From: Heterohyrax brucei
Lineage: Eukaryota; Chordata; Mammalia; Hyracoidea; Procaviidae
Reading direction: 5' to 3'
NCBI GenBank assembly: GCA_028571685.1
Contig: CM053141.1
Coordinates: 53,628,333 to 53,692,332, forward strand
DNA: 64,000 bases
Notes under the pieces: generated by a model
The model's database searches: none
Told to the model about the DNA's origin: nothing
What the model saw: only the letters and a program-made list of their open reading frames with translations
Position numbers and translations under genes: made by a program
Part shown: positions 33,932-45,961 of the stretch, piece after piece
Layout: the number at the start of each line of letters is the position of its first letter
Numbering within the stretch: the stretch's first letter is position 1

Positions 33932-34714
33932 AGCATTATTCTTGTCTGATGTCTTTTTGTTACTGCCAGATGTACCTTACTGAAACACCAAATAGTTGGA
34001 TAGTAGATTTTTTACTATTATAAATGCAAGATGTTATATAATGAGATAGTAAGTGAGGAGTACATGTGGTTTGTTTTACCTAAGTATTTCTTTAAATTTG
34101 AAAAGAAACATTTGTACTATGAAACATTTAGAACCATTCAGACTCACCTGATATATCCATTCTACTACTGCATGCCAAGCTCTTTTTAAGTCATTACCCA
34201 CCATGTATAGCACATCCTAATACTCAGTAGATACTCCATAAACATTTGCCTAAATGATTAAAGTGGCCCATCCTATAAGACTCCATTTTCTAAAGTTGAA
34301 TAAAACTGTATACAAGCTTTGGTAATTATTTAGAAGTTTCTGAAATGAGTAGTGAAATATTACAAGCAATGTGCATATCTTAGTTAGTAGAATTTTGAGG
34401 AGCACTCTCTTAAATATGTATTGTATATAAAACATGCTACTTATCAGACTTTCTTGCCACATCTGTGTCACTCATTAGAGTTTCACCAAGTGAAGACATT
34501 CAAAGGCAAACCACACTGATGATGTCATAAAACTATAATTAAGTGATCATGGGCCTCCTTTTATCACTTAAACATACAAAATGGCCATTGTTTCCATATT
34601 TTAATTTTTGTGGTTTTGCCATAACATAATCATCAAAGACACATTATATAGGTATCCAATTATTTATATAAGGCAGCAATTCATGAGAAAAAGGACCCAG
34701 CAGTCTATTTCTAA
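33932..34714. other. Unassigned AT-rich sequence
   Basis: Nothing recognised. Confidence 0.5.
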
Positions 34715-35774
34715 AAATAATCAGCTAGTGGAAATCTTATGAATAGCAGCAGAACACTGTCTGATACTGGGCCAAAAGATGAGCCTCTCAGGTTGGAAGG
34801 TACTCGTAACATGACTGGGAAAGAGTGCCCTCCTCAAAGTAAAGGTGGCCTTAATGACGTGGATGAAGTCAAGGTTTCAGGACCTTTGTTTGCTGATGAG
34901 ACAAACTCAAAATGAGAAGAAGCAGCTAAAAATATCCATTAGTAACTCAGACACTGAATGTACAAAGTATGAATCTAAGAAAGTTGAAAATAATAAAAAA
35001 TGAAATGGACTGTGTAAACATTGATATCCTAGGTATTAGTGAACTGAAATGACCCAATATTGGCCATTCAGAATTTGACAGTCATTTGGTCTACTATGAT
35101 GAGAATACATTCATTGTCAAAAATAAAATTTCAAGAGCTATTCTGAAGTAGAAGTAGTGTCACAAATAATATCCATAAGCCTACAAGGAAAATCAGTTAA
35201 CATGACAATTATTCAAATTTATGGACCAACCATTAAAGGCAAAGATGAAGAAATTGAAAATTTTTACTAACTTTTGCAGTCTGAAATTGATCAAATACAC
35301 AGGATATATTGATAATTACCAGTGACTGGAATGTTGGAGAATGATACAAAGAACTGATAGTTGAAAAATGTGGCCTTGGTGGTAGAAACAATGCCTGAGA
35401 CTACATGATAGAATTTTGAAAGATCAATTACTTCTCCCTTGCAAATACTTTTTTAGAGAACCATACATGGTGACTATACACGTAGACCTTGCCAGATGAA
35501 ATATTCAGGAATCAAACTGACATCTATGGAAAGAGACAACAGAAACACTCAGTATCATCAGTCAGAAGAAGGCTGAGGCAGACTGTGGCAAAGACCATCA
35601 ACTGCTCATTTGCAAGTTCAATTTGAAACTGAAGAAAATGAGAACAAGTTTATTACAATAGCCAAAACACAACCTCAAGTATATCCCACCTGAATTTAGA
35701 GACCATCTGAAGAACAGATTTGAAAAGCTGAACACTGACGCAAGACCAGATGAGATGCAGAATGATATCAAAGT
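34715..35774 (+). mobile_element. RTE LINE 5' part and endonuclease, plus strand
   Basis: From AATCAGCTAGTGGAAATCTT through AAAATGAGAAGAAGCAGCTA, CCTAGGTATTAGTGAACTGA, the endonuclease region (ATTATTCAAATTTATGGACC) and ACCATCAACTGCTCATTTGC to GACCAGATGAGATGCAG. It stops where a minus-strand RTE begins. Frames are broken many times and no 3' end is present. Confidence 0.9.
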
Positions 35775-35963
35775 GGGAAATTTCCTTAACACTTTAAAAA
35801 CGTCTTTGCAGCAGATTTACCTGATGCAATGCATTTTCTTTTCTTTTCTTTTTAATTTCGTGACTGCTGCTTCCATGCACATTGTGAATTCAAGAAAAAT
35901 GAAATTCTTGGCAAATTTCAATCTTTTCTCCATTCCTGATGTTGCTTATTGGTCCAGTTATAA

Positions 35964-36001
<38 letters not shown>

Positions 36002-37955
36002 GGAGATAATCCATACTGAAGGCTGTGGTCTTTGATACTTGTCAGTAAATTCAAGTCCTCCTCATGTTCAAAAAACAGTGTTGTGTCTTCTGCATAATGC
36101 AGATTGTCACTGAGCCTTCCTCCAATCCTGATGCCCTGTTCTTCTTCATATAGTCCTCGATTGTCACATTATTTGCTCTAGTATACAGATTGAATAGGTA
36201 TAGTGAAAAGATATAACTCTGATGCACACCTTTCCTAACTAAACCATGTAGTGTCCAAGTCATTATGTTTGAACAATTGCTTCACGATCCATGTACGGAT
36301 TCCTCCCTAGCTCAATTAAGTGTTCTAGAATTCTCATTCTTCTCAATGTTATCCATAATTCATTATGACCCATATAGTTGTTTGCCTTTGCATAGTCCAT
36401 AAAACACGGGTAAAGGTCTCTCTGGTGTTCCCTTCTTCCAACTAGAATCTACGTGACTTTTGCAGTAATATCCCTGATTCCATGTCCACCTCTGAATCTG
36501 GCCTGAAATTCTGGCAATTCCCTATCGATACACTGCAGCATCTGCTTCTGAATTGTCTTCAGCAAAATTTTGCTTGCATATGATATTAACGATATTGTTC
36601 AATAATTTCCACATTTGATTGGATCACCTTTCTTGGGAACAGGCATGAATACAGTTCTCTTTCAGTTAGTTGGCCAGGTAGCCATCTTCCAAATTTCTTG
36701 ACATACCAAATGAGCTCTCTTAGTACTGTATCCATTTGTTGAAACATCTTAACTAGTTTGGACTACTTCCTTCTGTACTATCAGTTATTGATTACATGTT
36801 AATTCCTGAAATGGCTGAACATCAACTAAATCTTCTCAGCATGGTAACTCTACTTATTCCTTTCAGTTTATTATACCTCGTGCATTGTTTCATATTTTCT
36901 CCACAGAATCCTTCAGTATTGCAATTTGTAACTCAAATTTCTTCCTTCGGGTTTGTTTTTTGTTGTTGTTGTTTTAGCTAAAAAAAATGCTGAGCGTGTC
37001 CTTTCCTTTTGGTTTTCTGTCTCCAGCTCTTCACATATATCATCACAATGGTTTGTCTTCTAGAGCCATCCTTTGAAATCTTTTGCTCAGCTCTTTTACT
37101 TCATCATTTTTTTCCTTTTCTTTTAGCTACTTGACATTCAAGAGCAAGTTTCAGAATGTATTCTGACTACATTTAATTCTTTTATTTCTCTCCTATCTTT
37201 TTAATGACTTCTTGCTTTCATGTATGATGTCTTTGATGTCATTCTACAACTAATAATCTTTGGGCGTTAATTTTCAGTGTGTCAAACTATTCTTGAGATG
37301 GTCTCTAAACTTAAGTGGAATACACTAAGGTTGTTCTTAATCTCTTGTGAACTTAGATTCTAAGTTTCCTTAATTTGAACTCAAAATTGTATGTGAGTAA
37401 TTGATAGTTCATCTACAGTCAACCACTAACCTTGTTCTGGCTGATACTGTTGAGCTTTTCCGTTGCCTCTTTCCAAAGATGTTACTGATTTGATTCCTGT
37501 GTATTGTATAAGGTGAATTATATTTATATGGTAGCCATTTATGTTGGTGAATATTTGCAATAAAAAAGTATTTGCAATAAAAATGTCCTTCATCTGGATA
37601 AATTCAATCATGCCATCTCCAGCATCATTTCTGTCACCAAAACCATATTTTCCAACTAATGATCCTCTTTCTTTACTTGCAGTTTTCACATTCCAATCAC
37701 CAATAATTACTAGCACATCCTGACTACAGGTTTGTTTCATTTCTGACTTCAGAAGTTGATAAAAACATCATCCTTAATCTTAGTGATGATGTGTAAATTT
37801 GAAAGATGGTTGTACTAAATGCTCTTCCTCGTAGGTCTATGGATATTATCCTATCACTCACTGCCAGTGTTATACTTCAGAAAAGATCTTGCAAAGTTCT
37901 TTTTGAAGATATGTCCAAAGCTGTTCCTTTTCAAGTTCTCATTCCTGGCATAGTA
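35775..37955 (-). mobile_element. RTE LINE, minus strand, endonuclease to RT
   Basis: Read on the minus strand, it runs from the endonuclease start (37955, CATATGGTCTACTATGCCAG) through IIGDWNVKTASKERGSLVGK (37426-37740, endonuclease DWN motif), the linker and the RT region. Parts readable at 36051-36263 include LYTRANNVTIEDYMKKNRAS; the YADD box is corrupted to CIMQKT. It breaks off near 35775 before the 3' tail. A pure T tract of about 30 bases sits inside at 35968-35997, in place of a TTTTTGTTTTC stretch in relatives. Confidence 0.9.
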
Positions 37956-37969
37956 GACCATATGATTTA

Positions 37970-38088
37970 AAAGCCAAGATATAATTATATACAAGAGAAT
38001 GAAGTATGACCCAACCTCACACAAATTGATTTAAAATAAATGAAGGACCTAAATGTAAGAATTAAAATTATAAGCCATTGCATGTTAT
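37970..38088 (+). mobile_element. L1 ORF2 fragment, plus strand
   Basis: TGACCCAACCTCACACAAAT, TGAAGGACCTAAATGTAAGA and TTATAAGCC match the L1 ORF2 stretch seen at 13890-13980. It directly precedes an inverted piece of the next L1 segment. Confidence 0.7.
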
Positions 38089-38640
38089 CAGGTATTTCAC
38101 AAATTCATCATTGTTCGTTGTCATTTCAATTTCTAGCTTTGTAAGAAAGCACCAAATAGATTTCCAAAGTGGATGCACTATTTAACATTCCTGTCAGTAA
38201 CGTGTAAGTGTTCCAGTCTCTACATAGCCTCTCTAACATTTGATACTTTGTGTTTTATGGATTAGTGCTAATCTTGTTGGGATGAGATGGTATCTCCTTG
38301 TAGTTTTGATTTGCCTTTCCCTGACTCGACGGCACTTGGCTTTAATGGCTAATGATCTGAGATTTTTCTCATCTATTTGTTAGCCTCTGAATGTCTTTTT
38401 CAGTGAAGTGTCTGTTCGTATCCACTGCCCATTTTTAATTGGGTTATTTGTCTTTTTGTTGTTGGAGTTTTAAGCTATATTGTAGATTTAGAGATTAGAC
38501 TCTAATCACGTGTATCATAGCCATTTTTTTCTCCCAGTCTGTAGGTTGTGTTTTTACTCTTTTAGTAAAACCTTTTGATGAACTTAAGTGTTTGAGTTTT
38601 CGGAGCTCCAGGTTACTAGTTTCTCTTCTGGTTTTTGTGC
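38089..38640 (-). mobile_element. L1 ORF2 3' part, minus strand
   Basis: On the plus strand it reads CTTGTTGGGATGAGATGGTA, GCTAATGATCTGAGATTTTT and TCCCAGTCTGTAGGTTGTGT, the reverse complement of 14090-14470. A short SINE tail lies at 38323-38342. Confidence 0.88.
38323..38342 (+). mobile_element. SINE 3'-tail fragment in L1
   Basis: GACTCGACGGCACTTGGCTT interrupts the otherwise continuous L1 sequence between TTTGCCTTTCCCT and TAATGGCTAATGA. The L1 copy at 14330-14370 lacks it. No clear target duplication is visible. Confidence 0.75.
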
Positions 38641-38644
38641 ATCA

Positions 38645-39575
38645 CTAGCACCTGTCCTTCAAATCTCTTGGTGTAGACAAGTGAGCACTTTCAATGCTGC
38701 ATCTGTTTGTTGAAACATCTCAACAGATTTTCCATCAAATCCTGGAGCCTTATTTTTCACTAGTGCCCTCAGTGGAGTTTCAACCACTTCCTCCGCTGCC
38801 ATTAGTTCCTGGTCATATGCTACCTCTTGAAACGGTTGAATGTCAACCCGTTCTTTCTGGTACAATTACTCTATGCATTCTTTCCGTCTTCTTTTCATGC
38901 CTCCTGAGTTGTTTAATATCTTCCCTGCAGAAAGCTTCACTACTTAACTCAAGGAGGAAATTTTCTCTTCAGTTCTTTCAGCTTGAGAAATGCAGAGCAT
39001 ATACTTCCCTTTTAGTATTCTATTTCCAGCTCTTTGCACATGTCATTATAATACTTTATTTTGCCTTTTCAAGCTGTCCTTTGAAATTTTCTGTTCAGTT
39101 CTTTTACTTCATCATTCCTTCCTTTTGCTTTAACTGATCAACATTTGAGAGCAAGTTTCAGAGTCTCTTCTTACTTCCAGTTTTATCTTTTCTTTCTTTC
39201 CTATCTTTTTAATGACCTCTTGGTTTCTTCACAAATGATATCTGATGTTGTTCCAGAATTTGTCTGGTCGTTGATCATTAGAGTTCAACACATCAAATCT
39301 GTCCTTGAGATAGTGCCTAAACTCAGGTGGGATATACTGAAGGTCGTACCTTGGCTCTCATGGACTTATTCTGATTTTCTTTAGTTTCAATTTGAACTTG
39401 AATATGAGCAATTCACGGTTTGTGCCACAGCCAGCAACTGGTCTTGTTCTGTCTGCTAATATTCAGCTTTTCCATAGCGTATTTCCACAAATGTAGTTGA
39501 TTTGATTCCTGTTTATTCCCTATCTGGGTTGATATCTGGTTGCTCTGTTGTATGTTCTAGTCTTGTACTGTTGTC
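38645..39575 (-). mobile_element. RTE LINE, minus strand fragment
   Basis: The minus-strand frame 38659-38865 reads VDIQPFQEVAYDQELMAAEE and VKNKAPGFDGKSVEMFQQTD, the segment just before the RT core. The rest runs back towards the endonuclease. Both ends are truncated. It overlaps in content with the RTE at 35775-37955, so it is a separate copy. Confidence 0.9.
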
Positions 39576-40560
39576 TGATGTTATTGATTTTCTAACCAAA
39601 GGAATCCCTTTAGTATTTCTTGTAATTTTGGTTTGGGTTTTAAAGATTCCTTAAATTGTTGTTTATCTGTGAATGTCCTAGTTTTGGCATCATATGTGAG
39701 AGACAATTTTGCTCTATATGTAATGCTTGGCTGGCATTTTTTGTTGCTGCTGTTGTTGTTGTTGTCGTTCAAGGCTTTGTACGTGCATTCCATTGCCTTC
39801 TTTTCTGTAAGGTCTCTGCTGAGTAGTCTGAGCTTAGTCTTATTGACATTTCTCTATAGATGACTTTATTTATCCATAGCCATTCTGAAAATTCTCTTGC
39901 TATCTTTGATTTTGACAAGTTTGTTTATAGTATGTCTTGGTGACTTGCTTTTGGGATCTACCTCATGTGGGGGTTCAATGAGTCTCTTGGATAGATATCT
40001 TCTCATCTTTCCCAATGTCAAGGAAGTTTTCTGTCAACAAATCTTCAACAAATATCTCTGTTAACTTCAACCCACCCCACTCCACGACCCCCAATTCTGG
40101 CACTTCAATTATTGGTAAATTACTCCTCTTGATAGTCTCATATAGCTCTTAGGGTTCCTTTATTTTTTTTTAATTGTTTTATCTGATTTTTCATCAAATA
40201 ACTTGGTGTCAACGCTTTATCTCCAGTCTCACTAATTCTGGCTACCATTGTCTCTGTTCTGTTTCTATGGCTTTCTTTTGTGTTGTCTAACTCCGAATTT
40301 ATTGTTAATCTTTTGTATTTTTGTTTACTATCTCTCCAGTTTCTTATAGCCTGTTAAATTTATTACTATGCTCTTCTTCTTAAGTTCTTCTATTGCTTTG
40401 TGTGTGTTACTTGGCTTATTCTGCACTTTGCCTGATCTTTCTCCTAATCTCTTGAAAAGTTCTGTGTATCTATCTTTTGAATTCCACCTCTGGTAATTCC
40501 GTAAAGTTCCCTTACTCAAGAAGGTTTCTTGATTCATTGTTTTGGTGGCTTGCTGAAGCC
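39576..40560 (-). pseudogene. L1-clade ORF1 remnant (L1 or HAL1)
   Basis: The minus-strand frame 39581-39793 ends YRAKLSLTYDAKTRTFTDKQ and LKPKPKLQEILKGFLWLENQ, the ORF1p C-terminal domain. Upstream, 40328-40537 gives a Lys/Glu-rich coiled-coil-like segment. Broken frames link the two. No ORF2 follows directly. It could be a decayed L1 cut by an RTE insertion or an ORF1-only HAL1; sequence alone by eye does not decide. Confidence 0.7.
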
Positions 40561-41159
40561 ATCTTGAGCTGTCTTTTTATGTGATATGATATTGGCTGTT
40601 GTCTCCAAGCCATTAATAAGTTATTTGATGTTTATTTTATGTTTGCTTACTGTGTCCTAAATTCTTATTTTGTTTTGATATGCCCCAATACTTTGGTTTT
40701 GTGAGCTCATTTGATTATTGGCATCTTAGAATCTTTCATGTCCTGTTTCCAGGTGGATGGAAATATTACCAGATATGGGAGCCCAGGTGCCTGTGAACTT
40801 TTCTTGTGTAAATTCAGCTTGAGTGTACAGGTCAACTGTGCATTTCTCACAGAACCACTTATAAACCAGGCAGAAGTTTTCTTCAGTTAGTTGATCATAA
40901 GAAATTTCCCCATGAGGTCATAGGTACAGAAGGATAGAAAGAAGGTAATGTGACAAGAGTGGAGATAGTAGGCATTTGGACCACTTCACTGTGTTGCTGG
41001 TTTTTATGACTTCAGGTTCTGCTTGGCCCTGATCTTGTATACACCACTTTCATTTAATGATAGAGTACCATTGTGTATGTCTGAATTTGTTACTCCATGG
41101 GTGAGAAAACCCAGTTTATGATGGGTGGCTCAGTGGTAAAAGGCGACATGGTGGCCCAT
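40561..41159. other. Unassigned sequence
   Basis: May include the 5' flank of the ORF1 remnant, but nothing is recognised with confidence. Confidence 0.45.
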
Positions 41160-41688
41160 GATAAAGTGTTCATCTCTATTGAGGTGCAAAGCAAATAAAA
41201 AATTATTTCTCAAAAGGAAAGTAGTTACCTACAGATGATGGCAGGGCTTTGCACCTAGTGTACCCTTCAGAGAAATTTTGGAACTCTTTCTGGAATGGCC
41301 ATTGTGCCTGGTGGCATGGTGGAAAGTTTGTGAATTTAACTGCATAGTTGTTTGTGAAGGAATTTTTAGACAGTAAACAGATAACTGTATTGGAACACCC
41401 TCCCTACTCACTTGATCTGGTCCGCAGGACTTTTTTCTTTACCTAAAGATAAAGGAAATATTGAAAGGAAGACATTTTGATGACATTCAGGACATCAAAG
41501 GTAATATGTGGCCTGTCCAGCTCTGATGGCCTGTCCAGAAAAAAGAGTTCCAAAACTGTGTTGAAGGTTGGACTAGGCTCTGGCATCAGTGTATAGCTTC
41601 CCAAAAGGAGTACTTCAAAGTTGACTGTAGTGATATTCAGCAATGAGGTATCTTTAACACTTCTTCTAGGATGAGTTCATGAACTTAA
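41160..41688. mobile_element. Palindromic mariner-derived element, copy 1
   Basis: The plus-strand right half matches the 3' part of the mariner at 60270-61548: GTATTGGAACACCCTCCCTA, TTTTTTCTTTACCTAAAGAT, GAAAGGAAGACATTTTGATG and the end CTAGGATGAGTTCATGAACT. The left half holds the same terminal mariner sequence in reverse (CCCTTCAGAGAAATTTTGGA, CTTTCTGGAATGGCCATTGT). The two join near 41345 at TTTAACTGCATAGTTGTTTG, the same junction as in the copy at 54580. Minus-strand frames here are not genes. Confidence 0.88.
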
Positions 41689-41940
41689 ATAGACCACATA
41701 TTCTGAGGTAGCTCACTGAAAGTATATTGCTAACCTTGCCAGCTGAAGACAAACTGCTTCTGGCATTCCTTCAAAGTCAAAATTGAGAAAAACACATTGG
41801 CTGGCTCAAGAACTACTTACCAGACCAACTCAGCAACTACATATCCAGGAGATGTATTAATTTATTCAAGCAATTAAATCATATCTGGAACAGAAACTAT
41901 GATTAGAGTTAACACCTGGTTGAGTTTTTGATAAGCTACT

Positions 41941-44726
41941 GTCATTTTCTAAGATTCATCTGGTATTTTTTTTTTTTTTTTTTTTTGCACAGGTCAAACA
42001 GTTGAGTCGAACGGTGATGCAGGAAAAACCACTTCTGATTCCTTCAAGTCTTTGATGATGGCAGTAATCTCAACAATGTCTCTAGAAATATGATATTGTT
42101 TTTAACTTACTGGTTTCCTAGCTAAGAGTAGTTCTAATGGCTTTCACTTGGCATTTCCCACTATAATAGCCCTTCCTTCACTTGTCAGAGATCCATTGTG
42201 GGGTTCTGCAAGTTGCTAATGATATATATTCTACTTGTGCATTCTGTAGTTGGGGGATCACTACAGGGAGGGTTCAGGAGTACACTGGAGCTAATATTAA
42301 ATGAACTTGAGATAAGATTCTCTTAGTAACCTCATTTTTGTACACCATATTTTAACTGGTGAGCCACAGTGAAGTTTTGGGTCTCCTGTAGTTAATGTCT
42401 ATTTAGAGGCAGTATTCAATAAGCCCTGAAAACTCTGATTACATTCTTTTCCCTGGAGAAAGTCACTCTAGTAAAAGATGTCAAAACCTTTAGGGAAGGC
42501 TGGGAGAAAGGTTCACGGTATAAATTTTAGGCAATGTCTTGAGATCCTTCCTCGAGGGGACTAGATGTCCCTTTTATTCAAGTGACTGTAGGTCTACAAA
42601 CTCAATGAAGTCTGGAAATTGATTGAGGGGTCATGTGACCATTCTGGCAATTCATACTGCTGTCAATTGACCTAGAATTCCTCCACTTGTAGAGATCAAG
42701 TAAATATTTAGTAGATAACCCATCTATTTCACTTCTAGGGTTATAGTAACTAATTAGCCAACAATGAAAGTCCATTATCAGCCAGAATATTCTGATTACT
42801 GCCATTTTGGAAACTATGCCACTTTGTTGACTGAGTGAAGCCACTCGACCCTGACCACCAGGGGCTCCTATCAGCCCCATGTTAGTTAGGAGTCTTAATT
42901 CAGCTAGGGCAATTCCCACTGTCAAATATGAATTACGTGAAATGGTAATTAGTTTGCAAGGATGCTGGGGCTCCCTTCATAAATTTGTTTCTCATTATTG
43001 TGGTAAAAAGTATGTTCCTTGGGCATTCCATGGTTGAATCTGTGGGTCTAATGTGATAAATCCTCTCTCTAACATCCTAACTTCCCTAAACCTTTGGATC
43101 CTTTCTTCTGGCACTTCAGCTTGGTTTTCTATAGGCCACTTCTTCATCCATGCTTCAGTGAACCAATCAAATACACTATTAGATCTTTTTCCTAACCTCT
43201 GGAGCTGAAACACTAAAGGAAGAATCTTTGCCAATAGGGCTGATACCAACAAACTCAGACTGTTTCAACTTTACATTCCTTGCACCATTATTCTTCTCCC
43301 TTATTAGCCATTCCCACCCACAATCCCAGGCTTTTGTTTGTATACATTAGAAAGGTCAAGTAGTTCTTTTAGAGTTTAGTGTACCTCCTCCAGCATCACA
43401 TTTTGTACTTCACTTTTGGGGGCTCACTGGGACTTAAGTCCACTTATAGGTCTAGAAGCAAAAATGGGTGATTGGGATGTGTCTTGAGACCATTCAGCAA
43501 TGCCTTGCAAGGTATTCGTCTCAGGTAGCACCCCATGCAATGACTCAGATGCTACTTCAGGGAATAACTCAAAGAATTTTCAGGTTAATCTCATCAGATT
43601 GTGGTTGAAAGCCTATGACTTAACCAGGGGTGTTCACTGTCATGGATTGAATTGTGTCCCCACAAAATGTATGTAGCAATTTGCCTGGTCGTGATTCCCA
43701 GTGTTGTGTGATTATCTTGTATATTGTAAATCCTGCCTTTCTGATGCCAATGAAGGAGAATAAGTGACAGTTGTGTTGGTGGGGCAGGACTCAATATGCA
43801 AGATGGTATTGTGCCTTGAGGCATTCTCTTGGGAAATAAAGGAGAAAAAAGTAAAGAGAGAGTTGGAGACCTCATACCACAAAAATTAGTGTGTGGAGCA
43901 GAGTATGTCCTTTGGAAAGGACTCAGAGTCCCTGCACCTTGAAACTTCCCAGTGCAGAGAAAGATTGATGACAAGGACCTTCCTCCAGAGCCAAGAGAGT
44001 GATTGGAGCTGTGTGAATTTGGACTTCTATTGTACTGGACTGTGAAAGAACAAAATTTCTCTTTTTAAAGCCATACACTTGTGGTTATTTCTGTTATAGC
44101 AGCACTAGATGACTTAGACAGCAAATAAAGATGGAATAATCACAACAGAATTTAAGGGCATATCTAACCATGTGTTCCCAAGATTCAGGATACAATTTCT
44201 TCCCAATCAGTGCCCTTGCTTTAACTTCAGACATCATAGTTAGGAATTCAATTGTTATTGTCATTCAGCCACTCTTATGATAATATTCAGGCTCTGGTTT
44301 TCAGCAAAGTGGGGTAAGTTACTACAAGAAATAAGACTTTCTTTCAGAACACAAGGGGCAGCTTTTAGGTCTTTTATGTGGTACTTGCATTGTAATTGTG
44401 AAGCCTCAAATTCATCTCCATTATTTACTACTTTGTCTAGTAAAAGTAGGACCAATCAACCAGTTTCCTTATATTTCTACTTCTGTCAAAATTGTAGAAA
44501 TGTTTCAAACATGAGCTGACACAGAGCCTCATCTCTCACTGATACCTGAACCTTTGATGGTGATATTTTGCATATTTCTATTTTCTTCTCATGTCATGGA
44601 TTAGTAGTGCTCTGTTTATTAAAGGAAGCAGAGGCATTAACATCTTTACAACTAACCAGACTTCAGAGTCACGTTAGCAATTGCATTGTTACAATTTTGT
44701 TTCTCTAGAACCATCCTCATTACCAA
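41941..44726 (-). pseudogene. ERVL-class internal region, gag-like, decayed
   Basis: The minus-strand open segments 44261-44455, 42995-43252 and 42602-42925 follow one another in the order expected of an ERVL or MaLR internal region, and all are interrupted by stops. Recognition rests on remembered similarity to ERVL/MaLR internal sequence, not on a search. It lies directly downstream, on the minus strand, of an LTR of matching orientation (44727-46524) and is itself split by a MaLR LTR at 43632-44125. No intact frame; a fossil copy without coding capacity. I see no downstream LTR on the left side, where sequence similarity fades near 41940. Confidence 0.65.
43632..44125 (+). repeat. MaLR-type LTR inserted in ERVL remnant
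   Basis: Starts TGTCATGGATTGAATTGTGT and ends AGCAGCACTAGATGACTTAG then ACA. It aligns with 28064-28560 and with the reverse of 18250-18810. ERVL internal sequence of the same orientation continues on both sides, which identifies it as a later insertion. Confidence 0.85.
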
Positions 44727-44774
44727 GTGTTTGAGGCTAGGATCTCTAGAAACAAAACCAGTGAAGCGTATATA

Positions 44775-44922
44775 TGGAAACCTCGTTGGTGTAGTAGTTA
44801 AGAACTATGACTGTTAACCAATATGCTGACAGTTGGAATCCATCATCGGAAACACTATAGAGCAGTTCTAGTGTGTCTGTAGGGTCACTGTGAGTTGGAA
44901 TTAACTCAACGGCAACAGATAT
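44775..44922 (+). mobile_element. AfroSINE, plus strand, beside the satellite block
   Basis: Head GGAAACCTCGTTGGTGTAGT, GCTGACAGTTGGAATCCATC, CACTATAGAGCAGTTCTAG, AGGGTCACTGTGAGTTGGAA and the tail ACTCAACGGCAACAGATATG. The tail passes without a break into the GATA tract. Confidence 0.93.
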
Positions 44923-45044
44923 GTGGATAGATAGATAGATAGAGAGAGAGATAAAGAGAGAGAGATAGAGAGATAGATAGAGATAGAGAGAGAGATAGAG
45001 AGATAGCTAGTGAGAGATAGAGAGATGATAGATAGATGATAGAT

Positions 45045-45113
<69 letters not shown>

Positions 45114-45193
45114 GATAGATAGATAGATAGATAGATGATAGATAGATAGATAGATAGATGATAGATAGATAGATAGATAGATAGATGATAGAT

Positions 45194-45284
<91 letters not shown>

Positions 45285-45372
45285 GATATGTAGATGATAT
45301 GTAGATGATATGTAGATAGATAGATGATATGTAGATAGATAGATGATAGAGATAGAGAGAGAGATAGAGAGA
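44923..45372. repeat. GATA-family tetranucleotide tract
   Basis: AGAT and GATA units with GATGATA and GAGA interruptions over 450 bases. The purest part (about 45195-45284) has roughly 22 uninterrupted GATA units. The minus-strand translation gives long Ser-Ile-Tyr-Leu runs, which are artefacts. Confidence 0.97.
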
Positions 45373-45373
45373 T

Positions 45374-45961
45374 GGACGGACGGACGGACGGACGGACGGA
45401 CGGACGGACGGACGGACGGACGGACGGACGGACGGACGGACGGACGGACGGACGGACGGACGGACGGACGGACGGACGGACGGACGGACGGACGGACGGA
45501 CGGACGGACGGACGGACGGACGGACGGACGGACGGACGGACGGACGGACGGACGGACGGACGGACGGACGGACGGACGGACGGACGGACGGACGGACGGA
45601 CGGACGGACGGACGGACGGACGGACGGACGGACGGACGGACGGACGGACGGACGGACGGACGGACGGACGGACGGACGGACGGACGGACGGACGGACGGA
45701 CGGACGGACGGACGGACGGACGGACGGACGGACGGACGGACGGACGGACGGACGGACGGACGGACGGACGGACGGACGGACGGACGGACGGACGGACGGA
45801 CGGACGGACGGACGGACGGACGGACGGACGGACGGACGGACGGACGGACGGACGGACGGACGGACGGACGGACGGACGGACGGACGGACGGACGGACGGA
45901 CGGACGGACGGACGGACGGACGGACGGACGGACGGACGGACGGACGGACGGACGGACGGAC
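45374..45961. repeat. (GGAC)147 perfect tetranucleotide array
   Basis: The array is 588 bases of GGAC without a single interruption, so 147 units and 147 CpG sites. It passes at the right into GGAT units. Since a 4-base unit without stop codons is open in all six frames, it yields long Gly-Arg-Thr-Asp and Val-Arg-Pro-Ser pseudo-proteins on the two strands. None has a promoter, a composition break or any domain. Confidence 0.98.

Noticed and set aside
38694..39137. 147-codon plus-strand open frame, hydrophobic
   Set aside because: It is antisense to an RTE LINE; the minus strand carries the recognisable pre-RT motif VKNKAPGFDG.
41941..44726. A functional retroviral gene
   Set aside because: Multiple stops, an inserted LTR and loss of flanking parts make it a fossil.
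45374..45961. Array as a CRISPR or centromeric satellite
   Set aside because: No spacers and a 4-base unit; it is a simple tetranucleotide expansion within an LTR.
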